From Pseudomonas muyukensis (lineage in GTDB: Bacteria > Pseudomonadota > Gammaproteobacteria > Pseudomonadales > Pseudomonadaceae), in NCBI RefSeq assembly GCF_019139535.1, contig NZ_CP077073.1:4864501-4928500 (forward strand): 64,000 bases of DNA. The letters run 5' to 3'. Positions 1-7,960 of the stretch are shown here, piece after piece. A program made the position numbers and the translations under genes. Under the pieces are notes generated by a model. That model did no database searches, had not been told where the DNA came from, and worked only from the letters and a program-made list of their open reading frames with translations. Every line of letters starts with the position of its first letter. The stretch's first letter is position 1.

Positions 1-1711
1 CAACAAGGGCCGCGACGTCGATCTGGCCCTGATTTACCGGCGCGCTCCAGGCCTTGATGCACCACATTACGGCAATGCTTCGGGGCCTCGTCTCCACACC
101 ACCAGTAGAGCCAGATACCAAGCCACCAATTGCGCCAGACATAGAGCCTGGCGAAGTTTCAATGTAGCCCTTGGCCGTCGAGGAAGAGCTGCCGTAAGCC
201 TTGCCAAACACGGTGGAAGGGGTAGCCGCCGCGCCGGTAACTCCGCTCGCACCTTGCCCACCGCCGACGTTGTCCACGAAGCTCACATCCTTGTGGTAGT
301 GAGACTTCAGGGATTCGTCTATCCATGTTCCCACTCCTCGCCCTGGATCTACACCGCGTCCATGATCCCAACCTCGCAAAAACTCACCGCGGGTATCCGG
401 CAGGCGGAAGAATCCTGCAGCCTCATTGCCCGTGTTGAACGCCCCACCCAGGTAAGCAGCCAGGTCCGGATACACCGCCGCACTCTGGGTACTGCCGTCG
501 ACCTCAAGGAAGCCCGCCGGCACCGTCCCCCTCGGGAACGGCAGCATGGTTCCCACCGGCAACGCCGATGCAGTATTCAGCAGCGCCTGGGTCTCGGCCT
601 TGGTGTAGCTGTTCGCAGCCTGGAACGAACTGAATGCCAGGATCTCCACAGCTTCGCCAAGGCTGCACGGAGCCTTGAAGGTGATTTTCAGGCCATCGGA
701 CAGGTAGTCGGTGATCTCGCGGCCATTGCGCAGCACGATGGTGCTGCCGACGGTATGCGCCAGGTTGAAGACGGTCTGGCCGACCGACGCCTCGAATGAA
801 AAGCGCTCGAACGCCCTGCTTGCGCCGACACCACCGCCTAGTTGGAAACTGGTTCCGTCGTAATTCAGGTCGTACAGGACACCGCTACGGATGTCACCGC
901 CTACCAAGTCGACCAGGCCGGCATTGCCGGACTTCTTCACTGCCACGGCGGCCAAGCCATTGATACGCACCGTCACGGCACCGGTATTGGTGGCGCTGGC
1001 TTGGAACTGGAAGCGCTGGCCAGGGGCATAGGCTGCCAGGGCCGATTCGCCGCTCTTGAGTTTCAGTGTCAAGGCATTGGCGGTGCCGGTGGCAATACCA
1101 AGCCAGGCTAGCGGCCCGACGTCTTTGGCCGCGTCGGCACGACGCAGGTACTGCGGGTGGGGGTCGGCTGCCTCCAGATGCGCCTTGAGTTGGTTACGCG
1201 CATACAACTCTGCCGCTTCGCGGGCTTTGTCGACGTAATCGCGAGTGGCCAGGACGATACTCGGGTCGATCTTGAGCGTGACATTGGCGAGGTTGCCGAA
1301 CACCACATGCATGCGGATGGTCTGGGTGCGCCCGGAACCTTGTGCCAGCAGCGGCTTGTAGCTGGGCGCCGGTTTGGCCACGGCAATGAAGTTGCCGTTG
1401 GCATCCTCCAGCGCCAGCTCGCGGATCCACCAGCCACCGGTTTCCGGTGGCAGAACCAGTTCGGCCACCAGCACGCCAGGGTCGGCAGGCGATTGATACA
1501 GGGCATTGAGTTGAGCCCGATAGACCTGGCGCACCAGCGCGGTCTGGGTTGGTTTGGGCGTTGGGTCGGGGGTCTGCGAAGGCTCGCCGCCAGCATCACC
1601 GATCAACATGTGGGTGATGTTCCAGGGCAGCCCCAGCACGGCGGTGTTGGCCTGCTGGGCGATGCCCACGTTGGTCAGGAACCCACCGAATTGGGTCGTT
1701 GAGTTAGCCAT
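1..1711 (-). CDS. Tail fibre, collar type, R-tailocin/P2-like (3' end outside window)
   Basis: The reading frame opens at ATG 1711 and stays open to the window edge, giving at least 570 residues. The start codon overlaps the stop of the upstream gpI gene by 8 nt. The N-terminus (ANSTTQFGGFLTNVG) resembles the baseplate-attachment domain of P2-like fibres (DUF3751 type, recognised by eye). A tail-collar-like stretch follows at about residues 420-480 (GTMLPFPRG, then FFRLPDTRGEFLRGWD), and a related collar end (RPRSIAVMWCIKA) lies near the edge. Its position directly after gpI matches the fibre gene of P2 and of R-pyocins. It probably forms the receptor-binding fibre of a contractile tail. The chaperone gene expected downstream is beyond position 1. 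Confidence 0.88.
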   Translation of the reverse strand, partial: MANSTTQFGGFLTNVGIAQQANTAVLGLPWNITHMLIGDAGGEPSQTPDPTPKPTQTALVRQVYRAQLNALYQSPADPGVLVAELVLPPETGGWWIRELALEDANGNFIAVAKPAPSYKPLLAQGSGRTQTIRMHVVFGNLANVTLKIDPSIVLATRDYVDKAREAAELYARNQLKAHLEAADPHPQYLRRADAAKDVGPLAWLGIATGTANALTLKLKSGESALAAYAPGQRFQFQASATNTGAVTVRINGLAAVAVKKSGNAGLVDLVGGDIRSGVLYDLNYDGTSFQLGGGVGASRAFERFSFEASVGQTVFNLAHTVGSTIVLRNGREITDYLSDGLKITFKAPCSLGEAVEILAFSSFQAANSYTKAETQALLNTASALPVGTMLPFPRGTVPAGFLEVDGSTQSAAVYPDLAAYLGGAFNTGNEAAGFFRLPDTRGEFLRGWDHGRGVDPGRGVGTWIDESLKSHYHKDVSFVDNVGGGQGASGVTGAAATPSTVFGKAYGSSSSTAKGYIETSPGSMSGAIGGLVSGSTGGVETRPRSIAVMWCIKAWSAPVNQGQIDVAALV

Positions 1712-2315
1712 TGAGGTAGATGTCCAGTATGTCCGAGGTGTGGTCGCTCACCAGGTTGTAAGCGCCCAGGTGTACGTCGATGTCCGATGCCTGCCAGGGA
1801 AGTACCTCCAGCAGTTCACCGTCGTAGAGCGCAACGGCCTGATAGGCGGGGATGTGGCTTTCGAGGCTGATGTCGAGCCCGACCAAGTGCCGGCTGACCG
1901 GCTTGGCGTCCTCGATCAGTCGGGTCAGCTCTTGATAGGTCTGTTCATCGATACCGCTGTCCGCCACCCCGACCTTCAGGGCAAAGGTCCCCGGCACGCC
2001 GGCAGGCTGGGCCTGCCACCATTCCTGCACCTCGATCAGGTAGCCGAATGGCTCGACCACCCGGCGCAAGGCACCGAGGGTGCCCTTGTGGGCGTGGACG
2101 AAGAACGCCGAGCGGATCACCGAGCGCTTGATCGCCTCGCTCCAGCTGTCGTCCCAGCGGTCCACCGACCAGGCCCAGGCCAGTTGGTAAAGCAGGTGCG
2201 CCGGGCAGGTGTCGGGGTTGTAGAGGGTGCGCAACGTGACCTTGAGGTCTTCGTCGGCGGCCACCTCGATGGCCCGTTCCAGTGGCGTGCGGTTGAGCGG
2301 CAGAAGACTCTGCAT
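1704..2315 (-). CDS. Baseplate protein I (P2 gpI-like)
   Basis: This 203-residue protein matches the phage tail protein I family by its opening (MQSLLPLN, RTPLERAIE) and the central stretch HLLYQLAWAWSVDRWDDSW. In P2 and R-pyocins gpI is a baseplate wedge component next to gpJ. I chose ATG 2315 because it lies one base after the gpJ stop, giving a tightly coupled gene; the upstream extension reads through gpJ in another frame and is a shadow. The downstream fibre gene overlaps it by 8 nt. The order W-J-I-fibre is the canonical one for a contractile-tail baseplate. Confidence 0.92.
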   Translation of the reverse strand: MQSLLPLNRTPLERAIEVAADEDLKVTLRTLYNPDTCPAHLLYQLAWAWSVDRWDDSWSEAIKRSVIRSAFFVHAHKGTLGALRRVVEPFGYLIEVQEWWQAQPAGVPGTFALKVGVADSGIDEQTYQELTRLIEDAKPVSRHLVGLDISLESHIPAYQAVALYDGELLEVLPWQASDIDVHLGAYNLVSDHTSDILDIYLNG

Positions 2316-2316
2316 G

Positions 2317-3198
2317 TCACTCACCCCGCTGCAGGTCGATGCCGGTGCACCAGGCGGCCTGGGCCTTGCTCGGACGGATGTCGTGCCAGCCGAGCAGTTC
2401 GACCCGGCTGACGCCGTCGATGTGCAATTGCGCGTCGATGCCCGAGCGGGCGACCTCGACGCCAAGGCGTCGACGCGGATTGACCCAAGCCTGGAGACGG
2501 CGCCGGCACTCGCTGAGGATCGCCTCGAACTCCGGACCGTTGTCGGCCATGTGCAGCACCGCCTCGACGCGGTACGGCAACACCTCGGCGCTGCGCACAT
2601 TGACCCGGTCGGCGACCGGGCGGATGTCGTCGTCGTTGAGGTAGGCGCTTACCTGCGCCAGCAGCTCGGGGCTGGCCACGCCGTCGTTGTCCAGGCTCAG
2701 CACAGTGACGTCCACCACCGCCGGCGACGGGCTTTCGGCGGTCGCGTCGGCGACCCGCCCCGAAGCGTTGCGGGCATGGAGGATGTAGCTGTTGCGTGGG
2801 CCGGCGGTGGTCAGGCCTTCATAGACCAGTTGCACGCGCTCGCGCAGGGCGTCGTCGGATTCGAGCACGGCCTCGGTCGCTGGGATCGTACTCGGGTCGG
2901 CGGCCTGGATCACCAGGCGCTGCAGGCTGACGTTGGCCGCGAGTTGGTCGAGGTCGCTGCCTTGGGCGTAGGCCAGCAGCAGCGCCTTGGCCGCGTCGTT
3001 GATGCGCGCCCGGTTGAGCAGCTTGCGGTAGGCGCCGACCTCGAGCAGCTTGGTGACCGGGTCGCTTTCCAGGTTGGCGCTCCAGGCGTCGCCCAGCTGG
3101 GCGCGAAAGCTCGCCAGGTCATCCTGGTACAGCACCTCGAAATCGAGGTCTTCGAGCAGTTGCGGGGCGGGCAGTTTCGACAGGTCGACCTGGCTCAT
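2317..3198 (-). CDS. Baseplate wedge protein J (P2 gpJ-like)
   Basis: This 293-residue protein begins MSQVDLSKLPAP and has the family features LEDLDFEVLYQDDLASF and the DPVTKLLEVGAYRKLLNRAR segment typical of P2 gpJ and the R-pyocin equivalent. It forms the wedge of a contractile-tail baseplate. ATG 3198 overlaps the gpW stop in an ATGA arrangement, so the two are translationally coupled. Nothing appears truncated. It belongs to the R-type half of the locus and has no counterpart in lambda-type tails. Confidence 0.93.
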   Translation of the reverse strand: MSQVDLSKLPAPQLLEDLDFEVLYQDDLASFRAQLGDAWSANLESDPVTKLLEVGAYRKLLNRARINDAAKALLLAYAQGSDLDQLAANVSLQRLVIQAADPSTIPATEAVLESDDALRERVQLVYEGLTTAGPRNSYILHARNASGRVADATAESPSPAVVDVTVLSLDNDGVASPELLAQVSAYLNDDDIRPVADRVNVRSAEVLPYRVEAVLHMADNGPEFEAILSECRRRLQAWVNPRRRLGVEVARSGIDAQLHIDGVSRVELLGWHDIRPSKAQAAWCTGIDLQRGE

Positions 3199-3521
3199 AC
3201 GGTCACCTCCACCAGGGCGTCGTCGCCCAGGTAGCGGCCACTCAGGGCCAGGCTGACCTGGCCGTCGAGCACGGCCAGTACCTTGACCCGCTCCAGTTGC
3301 AGGCGCGGCTCCCAGCGTCCGAGGGCGCGGGCCACTTCGGCCTGCACCGCGCTCTTCCAGCCTTCGTTGACCGGCAGGTCGACGTAGCGACGCAGTTGGC
3401 TGCCGTACTCCGGGCGCATGCGCCGGCTGCCCAGCGGGGTGGTGAGGATGTCTTCGATGGATTGACGCAAGTGGGCGACGCCCGACAAGGACTGACCGGT
3501 GCGGCGGTCCAGGCCGATCAT
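3195..3521 (-). CDS. Baseplate protein W (P2 gpW / T4 gp25-like)
   Basis: This is a 108-residue gp25-family wedge protein with a lysozyme-like fold known from the family. Diagnostic stretches are the N-terminal MIGLDRRTG and SIEDILTTPLGSRRMRPEYGS, the latter being the family signature. An AGAGG ribosome site precedes the ATG. It overlaps gpJ by 4 nt. In P2 and R-pyocins gpW follows gpV directly; here about 2 kb of fibre-cassette DNA separates them (3522-5555), so gpW has lost its usual neighbour and must be transcribed through a terminator-like hairpin at 3583. Confidence 0.93.
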   Translation of the reverse strand: MIGLDRRTGQSLSGVAHLRQSIEDILTTPLGSRRMRPEYGSQLRRYVDLPVNEGWKSAVQAEVARALGRWEPRLQLERVKVLAVLDGQVSLALSGRYLGDDALVEVTV

Positions 3522-3582
3522 TGGGCACCTCTTGTCCCATGCTCATCCAATGTGCGGATATGCATGACGTTCTCCTGATATG

Positions 3583-3605
3583 AAAAAGCCCACGGGCGTG
3601 GGCTT
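3583..3605 (-). terminator. Intrinsic terminator-like hairpin after fibre cassette
   Basis: On the minus strand a 9-bp perfect stem (AAGCCCACG / CGTGGGCTT) with a 2-nt loop is followed by a short T-run. It lies between the tail-fibre chaperone (stop at 3625) and gpW (start at 3521). It may mark the end of an inserted cassette, or reduce expression of the R baseplate genes. Confidence 0.65.
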
Positions 3606-3624
3606 GTGGTTCAACTCGACAGGG

Positions 3625-4005
3625 TCAGGACGGCAGCGCTGGCCAGTCGATCTCGGCGGGGTAGCCTGGCTGCTCGACCACACGGTTCAACGCGATGCGG
3701 TAGCGCTTCCAGGCTTGCAAGCGAGCGGTCTCGACCTCGCTGGCGTCATCCAGCTCGACGGCATCTTGCAGCGGGGCGATGGCGCTGTCGGCAAGGCTGC
3801 GCAGACGCGCGACTTCAGCCTGGGCAGCGCTGCCAGGGTCGGGCGTCAACAGCCTTTGGTAATACGCCCGGACCTCGGCTTCGCTCAGCGCAACCAGGGC
3901 GCTGTCGATATACCCATCCTGCGCGCCATCGGCCTTGAAGGCATGGATCATCGCCAGGCCATCCCATGGCTCGTCACGGTAATACTTCATGTGCGGATCA
4001 AACAT
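3625..4005 (-). CDS. Tail fibre assembly chaperone (Tfa-like)
   Basis: This 126-residue protein has the C-terminal Tfa signature: an alpha-helical stretch IAPLQDAVELDD, then LQAWKRYRIALNRV and a closing PGYPAEIDWP. Tfa proteins help trimerise or mature the fibre encoded just upstream, here the 406-residue fibre 12 nt away. A strong AGGAGG precedes ATG 4005. The same C-terminal domain recurs in the gene at 8484-9026, where it is fused to a different N-terminal domain, so this module has been reshuffled within the locus. Confidence 0.87.
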   Translation of the reverse strand: MFDPHMKYYRDEPWDGLAMIHAFKADGAQDGYIDSALVALSEAEVRAYYQRLLTPDPGSAAQAEVARLRSLADSAIAPLQDAVELDDASEVETARLQAWKRYRIALNRVVEQPGYPAEIDWPALPS

Positions 4006-4017
4006 TTCGACCTCCTG

Positions 4018-5238
4018 TCATCGCATTTCCACCCAGCTGTTGAGCGGCCCCGGGTTGTTGCCGACGAACAAACCATACGCCGCGCCCGCCGGGACAATGA
4101 TCGCGCCGGTGTCGATGTACTGGCCTGCGGCGCCGCTGTAGGACCCAGTGAGGGTGACGCCATTGACGACCCACTGCAGGTATGAGTTGACCTGGGTGGC
4201 AGGACCGACCAGTGCCTTGACCTGGATGGGCCGCCCGCTGTCGTTCACGTACGAGGTATTGAGTGCCCGGGCGGTCGCTTGCCAGCCCTGGCCCACGGTC
4301 CCCATCGGCGTGGTATTGACCCATGCCGTCCAGGCGCCACCCAGTACCCGGCGCATGGCCGTCAGTTCATTGGTGACCGACCAGGCGACCTGCACGCATT
4401 CACTGTTGGCCGCTCGCCACATGGTGCGCACCACGCCATAGGCAATGAACGCGGGTCGGTTGACCGTGGTATCGATAAACTGACAGTCCCGGTTGTATTC
4501 GAAGTTCAGGTTGCTGGAAACACTCAGCCCAGTGGTCGGTGCACACTTCTCATACCACCCCGTCCAGGTGCCATTGATCAGCATTCGCTGGTAGAGGCTG
4601 CTGTCGTTGTAGGCGGTGAACGACTGCATGGCATAACTGCCCGCCACCGAGCACACACGCAGATAACCGTTGGTATTGAACGGCAGCACGCCAAGGCTCT
4701 TGCCCTCGACGTAATAGTCACCGGTGGCGCGCAGCGCGTTGATGTCACCCTCGACCACACCTGGGGCGAAGCCGCCGACGGCGAAGTCCCCGACCTTCAA
4801 TACCCGGCCAGCGGTGGAGTCGCGGGGGGATGTGGTCAGGGCCGCGAAGGCCGCGGTGCCAAGGTCGGATGCCGCCGGGGTCGAGCGCCAAGCGCTCCAG
4901 GCCTGGGTATTGGCATTGAAGCCTCGGCTCGCCGACTTGCCCGTCATCGGATCCAGCGCGATCTGGACAATGAACCCTACGGCTGTCTGTGCGACACACA
5001 CCACTGGGTAGGTTATCCCGGGCGGAAGGTGGGCCGTCGTTCCACTCAAGGCACTGTACCAACCTGGGTTGGTCGCCTGGTTGAGGTCGGAAATATCCCG
5101 GGTAGGCGAAATGGGCGCGGTCAGCCCCATGTCGTCCATCATCTTGAAGTTGTTGTTGATCCGCATGAACGCGGTGCGCAGAACGTCACCGTCCGCGCCG
5201 CTGGGAGGGGTTCCCAGCTTGATCGAATCGAGTGGCAT
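4018..5238 (-). CDS. Tail fibre, F-type/lambdoid (406 aa)
   Basis: The N-terminus (SIKLGTPPSGADGD, then LRTAFMRINNNF) matches a motif shared by three other proteins of this locus (starts at 22499, 9639 and 6316), taken here as the tail-docking segment of flexible-tail fibres. The middle contains repeats typical of fibre shafts (NTQAWSAWRST, GTWTGWYEKC, GAWTAWVN) seen in Pseudomonas phage fibres. The C-terminus (from about residue 330) is a distinct, probably receptor-facing domain. An AGAGG site precedes ATG 5238. It sits between gpV and gpW of the R-type baseplate, an abnormal position suggesting insertion. Its chaperone follows immediately. Confidence 0.85.
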   Translation of the reverse strand: MPLDSIKLGTPPSGADGDVLRTAFMRINNNFKMMDDMGLTAPISPTRDISDLNQATNPGWYSALSGTTAHLPPGITYPVVCVAQTAVGFIVQIALDPMTGKSASRGFNANTQAWSAWRSTPAASDLGTAAFAALTTSPRDSTAGRVLKVGDFAVGGFAPGVVEGDINALRATGDYYVEGKSLGVLPFNTNGYLRVCSVAGSYAMQSFTAYNDSSLYQRMLINGTWTGWYEKCAPTTGLSVSSNLNFEYNRDCQFIDTTVNRPAFIAYGVVRTMWRAANSECVQVAWSVTNELTAMRRVLGGAWTAWVNTTPMGTVGQGWQATARALNTSYVNDSGRPIQVKALVGPATQVNSYLQWVVNGVTLTGSYSGAAGQYIDTGAIIVPAGAAYGLFVGNNPGPLNSWVEMR

Positions 5239-5246
5239 ATGACCTC

Positions 5247-5555
5247 TTAGTATCCTTTTACGTCCAGAACCAATCCCTTGGTGCAGGCCACAACCGAGCC
5301 CTGGTTACAGCCCAATCCTGGCCCTGCGAAGACGATGATGAGTGTGTTGGCACGCCCAGCCCAGGGGGTCGAAGGCGATGATCGGTTGGCGGCCCGGTGC
5401 TACTGCCGAGCGTGCCTTTGGCCACCAGGCACAGATTCTGGCAACTGCCGTCAACCTGGAGCGTGGCCTTGTCGTTCAGGACCTGTAGCCCTGCGGGCAT
5501 CAGTACACGGCATAGAGGATGCCTGGCTGTACCACCCCGCCAGTCTGGCCAGCGG
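5247..5555 (-). pseudogene. Decayed tip-accessory cassette (third copy)
   Basis: This 309-base gap between gpV and the 406-aa fibre is not random. Directly after gpV a frame reads GVVQPGILYAVY then stop, like the end of the 111-aa gene at 10403 (VEIIYGVF). Overlapping that stop, ATG 5500 opens LQVLNDKATLQVDG and LCLVAKGTL, which parallels the start of the 225-aa gene at 10403 (GLEVFAEGNHIQLTG). After frame changes the last readable frame ends LVLDVKGY at 5247, like the 225-aa protein's end (IIASVSGY). So the ends of both genes survive in the original order with the middle lost. It is too broken to encode a product. Confidence 0.6.
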
Positions 5556-6113
5556 TCAATGCTTGTGATTGGCGGTGTTGCCGGCGGTGTCGATGATCCG
5601 CCCGCCGCCATTGATGTCGCCGCTGACCAACAGCGGGCCGTTGACCGTGACCTTGCCGGTCAGGGTGATGGCACTGGCCTCAAGGCTGATCGCATCGTCG
5701 CTGACCAACAGGGTGCTGGCGCCGACCTGGACACGCGCGTTGCCCGTGGGCAGCTGGATGTCATAGCGCCCGGCCTGCCAGTCATAGCTCAGCGAACCGC
5801 CGTCGGCGAAACGCCAGACTTCCACATGATCGCGGTCATCCGGTGCGCTGCCGGCATCGCCATACAGGCCAGGCACGAAAGTACCTTGTGCCGGCTCGCC
5901 GCTGGGGCTGATCAGCACACCCTGCTCGCCCAGGCTCGGTGCCCGCCAGTGGCGGGCCTTGCCGGCGGCCTGGCCATGCCAGCGCACCCAGGCGCTGGTC
6001 CAGTCGCCGTCGCTTACCCGCACCCGTGCCGCGGCCAGGTCCACCGCCACCACCGAGCAGGGAATCACCAGGCACGCCAGCATGCGGTCGTGCATCGCCG
6101 TGGCGTAGCTCAT
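5556..6113 (-). CDS. Baseplate spike protein V (P2 gpV-like)
   Basis: This 185-residue protein has an N-terminal OB-fold-like region ([34 protein letters not shown]) and a C-terminal beta-helix rich in V/T/G that ends NHKH. The HxH at the tip is the iron-binding motif of P2-type membrane-piercing spikes. ATG 6113 is embedded in the stop of the upstream 68-aa chimeric ORF (ATGA). The first 32 codons are duplicated at 7960, where the copy is truncated. This intact copy is therefore the functional gpV, now separated from its usual upstream partner (7957-8454) by about 1.8 kb. Confidence 0.92.
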   Translation of the reverse strand: MSYATAMHDRMLACLVIPCSVVAVDLAAARVRVSDGDWTSAWVRWHGQAAGKARHWRAPSLGEQGVLISPSGEPAQGTFVPGLYGDAGSAPDDRDHVEVWRFADGGSLSYDWQAGRYDIQLPTGNARVQVGASTLLVSDDAISLEASAITLTGKVTVNGPLLVSGDINGGGRIIDTAGNTANHKH

Positions 6114-6195
6114 GTCAGGTCCTCCGGCGGCCAATAGGCTCGATGCGTGCCGGGAGCGAGCCCCATCATCAAGCTGCCAGGCGGCTGGTCGGGCG
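6018..6195. repeat. Direct repeat, copy A (gpV start and upstream gene end)
   Basis: Positions 6018-6139 match 7865-7986 at a constant offset of 1847 bp, with about 7 mismatches in 122 bases counted by eye. Similarity continues more weakly, with a small indel, to about 6195. The repeat spans the first 32 codons of gpV and the last codons of the gene before it. Confidence 0.9.
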
Positions 6196-6316
6196 CGGTG
6201 CCGACCCCGACATACAACTTAGTGAAATGCTCGTTTGCCTGGGTGAAGGCAGTGCGAACGTCATCACCATCCGAGCCATCAGCTGTCGTGCGCCTATTTA
6301 TATTTTTACGCGCCAT
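6110..6316 (-). CDS. Chimeric 68-aa ORF: fibre N-terminus joined to tail of the pre-gpV protein
   Basis: The first about 39 residues ([19 protein letters not shown], then [12 protein letters not shown]) match the docking motif of the fibres at 5238, 9639 and 22499. The last about 28 ([11 protein letters not shown] ... [10 protein letters not shown]) match the C-terminus of the 165-aa protein at 7957-8454 ([11 protein letters not shown] ... QAYWAPEDLA). The junction is the edge of the direct repeat. A good AGGAGG lies before ATG 6316 and the stop overlaps the gpV start, so it probably still drives translational coupling into gpV. Whether the peptide itself functions is unknown; it has no receptor-binding domain. 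Confidence 0.7.
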   Translation of the reverse strand: MARKNINRRTTADGSDGDDVRTAFTQANEHFTKLYVGVGTAPDQPPGSLMMGLAPGTHRAYWPPEDLT

Positions 6317-6438
6317 GGGGCCTCCTATCCTAGTACCCGGCAACGTCAATAATTCTGATGGACGGGACTGTAAAGCAAAACAGTCAGATGGAGAGATCCC
6401 CCACTGGCCAACAAAACATTGCCGCACTCAAACCTCTA

Positions 6439-6732
6439 TCAGAACGTCATAAATAACAGGGTAATCGCAACAAGATCCTCACCTTGGCTGTACTCAACCA
6501 TTCCAGTCGACCGATTGTAATATGCCCAAGCATTTGAAACTTCCGACTCAACTACAGGTCGATTGGACACAGTCGTGACAAGGCGTCGATCGTTTGCGAT
6601 ATCAGGATAAGGCCAAGCAACCCTGCCAGCCCAACCACTGACGTTCACAGCACCCAGAACACGCGTCAGATTATCCGTCACACTGTTTCGAACAGTACCA
6701 TCAGCATTAAAAACCTCTAACCCAATCATCAT
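6439..6732 (-). CDS. Putative tail-tip accessory protein (97 aa), alternative version
   Basis: The opening (GLEVFNADGTVRN, then LTRVLGAVNVSG) parallels the 111-aa protein encoded right after gpJ at 10738 (GLQTWNEDASPN, LGTLLGSVVTG), so the two are probably distant homologues. The function of this family is unknown to me; its place after the tip protein in flexible-tail loci suggests a tip accessory or adhesin component. The start overlaps the stop of the 231-aa gene upstream. Base composition is clearly poorer in GC than the flanks, which suggests a different donor. Confidence 0.6.
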   Translation of the reverse strand: MMIGLEVFNADGTVRNSVTDNLTRVLGAVNVSGWAGRVAWPYPDIANDRRLVTTVSNRPVVESEVSNAWAYYNRSTGMVEYSQGEDLVAITLLFMTF

Positions 6733-7424
6733 GAACGCTCATAATTCAGGGGAACATTCGACACATCAACCAACAAAAAATTTTGATAAACCGTCCCCCA
6801 GTAACCCGTTGGTTCTGCTCCAGGGGCATCGTTGACATAATTCACTGTGTACCCCTTGAAGTCCAAGCCACTCCAGTAGGTTCGGCCATATGAAAGTTCA
6901 ACATCGACACCGTCCACATCCACCATGTACCCACCAGCAACGCAACAAGCAGCCACATTCAAATGCGGGGCACGGTAGATAACATCGACAATCGATGGTG
7001 GATCACGCGTATCGACGTAGTCGATGACACGCAATGGGATATCATAAGCGCTGTAAACCAGCACAGACTGGCCATTGAACACCTGCATGCCAAATCGATC
7101 AGACAATGACGGGCTTACCAAATCGTAAATATAATACTGAAAGGTAACCGTCTGGTTGGCGGGGTAAAAGAAGTTACATACTTTACGTCCACCTCGGTAT
7201 GAACCAGGGCCAAGGCACACGCCGGGGTAAGGAGCACGTACAGCCATAATTGCATTTGGCGTGGTGCGTGCCCACACACTCTGAAGAGACGACCACCACA
7301 GATCCTGCTGGGTAGTTGATAAATTCGCCGTAAACTGCCCGGACTTTATCAACACCATGTTTCGGTAATTTTCGTCAACCTGAACAACATTTGAATCATT
7401 ATATACAGCGATACCTGCCGTCAC
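6729..7424 (-). CDS. Putative tail-tip accessory protein (231 aa), alternative version
   Basis: The start is taken as GTG 7424, which has GGAGG seven bases upstream; a longer reading to 7457 has no ribosome site. The protein starts VTAGIAVYNDSN and has a middle segment (TVTFQYYIYD ... GMQVFNGQSVLVYSAY, LRVIDYV) that parallels the 225-aa protein at 9726-10403 (VITIYVFAKAP ... GLQSYSASGELLYDSS, LRIAYAG). It therefore looks like a diverged homologue. It overlaps the end of the gpJ remnant upstream. It is AT-richer than its neighbours. Role in the particle is inferred from position only. Confidence 0.6.
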   Translation of the reverse strand: MTAGIAVYNDSNVVQVDENYRNMVLIKSGQFTANLSTTQQDLWWSSLQSVWARTTPNAIMAVRAPYPGVCLGPGSYRGGRKVCNFFYPANQTVTFQYYIYDLVSPSLSDRFGMQVFNGQSVLVYSAYDIPLRVIDYVDTRDPPSIVDVIYRAPHLNVAACCVAGGYMVDVDGVDVELSYGRTYWSGLDFKGYTVNYVNDAPGAEPTGYWGTVYQNFLLVDVSNVPLNYERS

Positions 7425-7835
7425 TACCACCCTCCATTCTAATGCGCAACACGCCATTTACATCATCGCTGTGCATAAGCTGATGGGTGATGCAGGTACG
7501 CCCTTGACCTGGGCGTATGCCATCCACCTCAAACTCACTTGTCATGAGCCTCATGCGAATACCATGCTGCCTCTGGATATAATTTGAATGCTTCCCTTCA
7601 CCGGTGATGATCAATTTGATGATGCCTGCCTGGTTTATGATCACGCGGCTCATGAACACCTGGCCGTTGTTAACGGCGAACACGGACTTCGGCGCCCTAT
7701 CGGGTTGATGCGTGACGGAGAACAGGTTGACCAGGAATACAACCATCCACTGCATACCTTCTGGCGTGTTCTCTACCCCGATCCTATCCCGGCGCGGTAG
7801 TGCACGCCGTTCGCATCTACACCGACTTTAATATT
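7399..7835 (-). pseudogene. C-terminal remnant of a second gpJ (tip) gene, frameshifted
   Basis: From 7835 a frame reads IKVGVDANGVHYRAGIG, like residues 1310-1330 of the intact gpJ (VKMEVTNDGQYVAAGVSLG). One frame change near 7780 leads into VENTPEGMQ, then APKSVFAVNNGQVFM, SEFEVDG, GQGR and VLRIRM, matching gpJ's FSVSNGQVFM, GAFEING, GQGR and TLRVRM. It is thus the last about 140 codons of a lambda-J-type tip protein without its body. The C-terminus of J sets receptor specificity in lambda. No start or ribosome site drives it convincingly, so I call it a remnant or silent donor. Confidence 0.7.
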
Positions 7836-7960
7836 CCTGGTCGCGGACTAGTTGTCCTCAAGGTCCGCACCCGCGCCGCAGCCAGGTCCACCGTCACCAC
7901 CGAGCAGGGAATCACCAGGCACGCCAGCATGCGGTCATGCATCGCCGTGGCGTAGCTCAT
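7817..7960 (-). pseudogene. Truncated gpV copy (47 codons)
   Basis: ATG 7960 overlaps the upstream gene's stop, as expected for the original gpV position. The first 32 residues match intact gpV with one change (VVTVDL for VVAVDL), then the frame runs into unrelated sequence (TLRTTSPRPGILKSV) and stops. This is the original gpV start, cut by the insertion at about 7864. Confidence 0.85.

Noticed and set aside
7399..7755. Intact 118-aa gene
   Set aside because: The frame is the end of a J-type protein entered by a frame change; the apparent ATG has no ribosome site.
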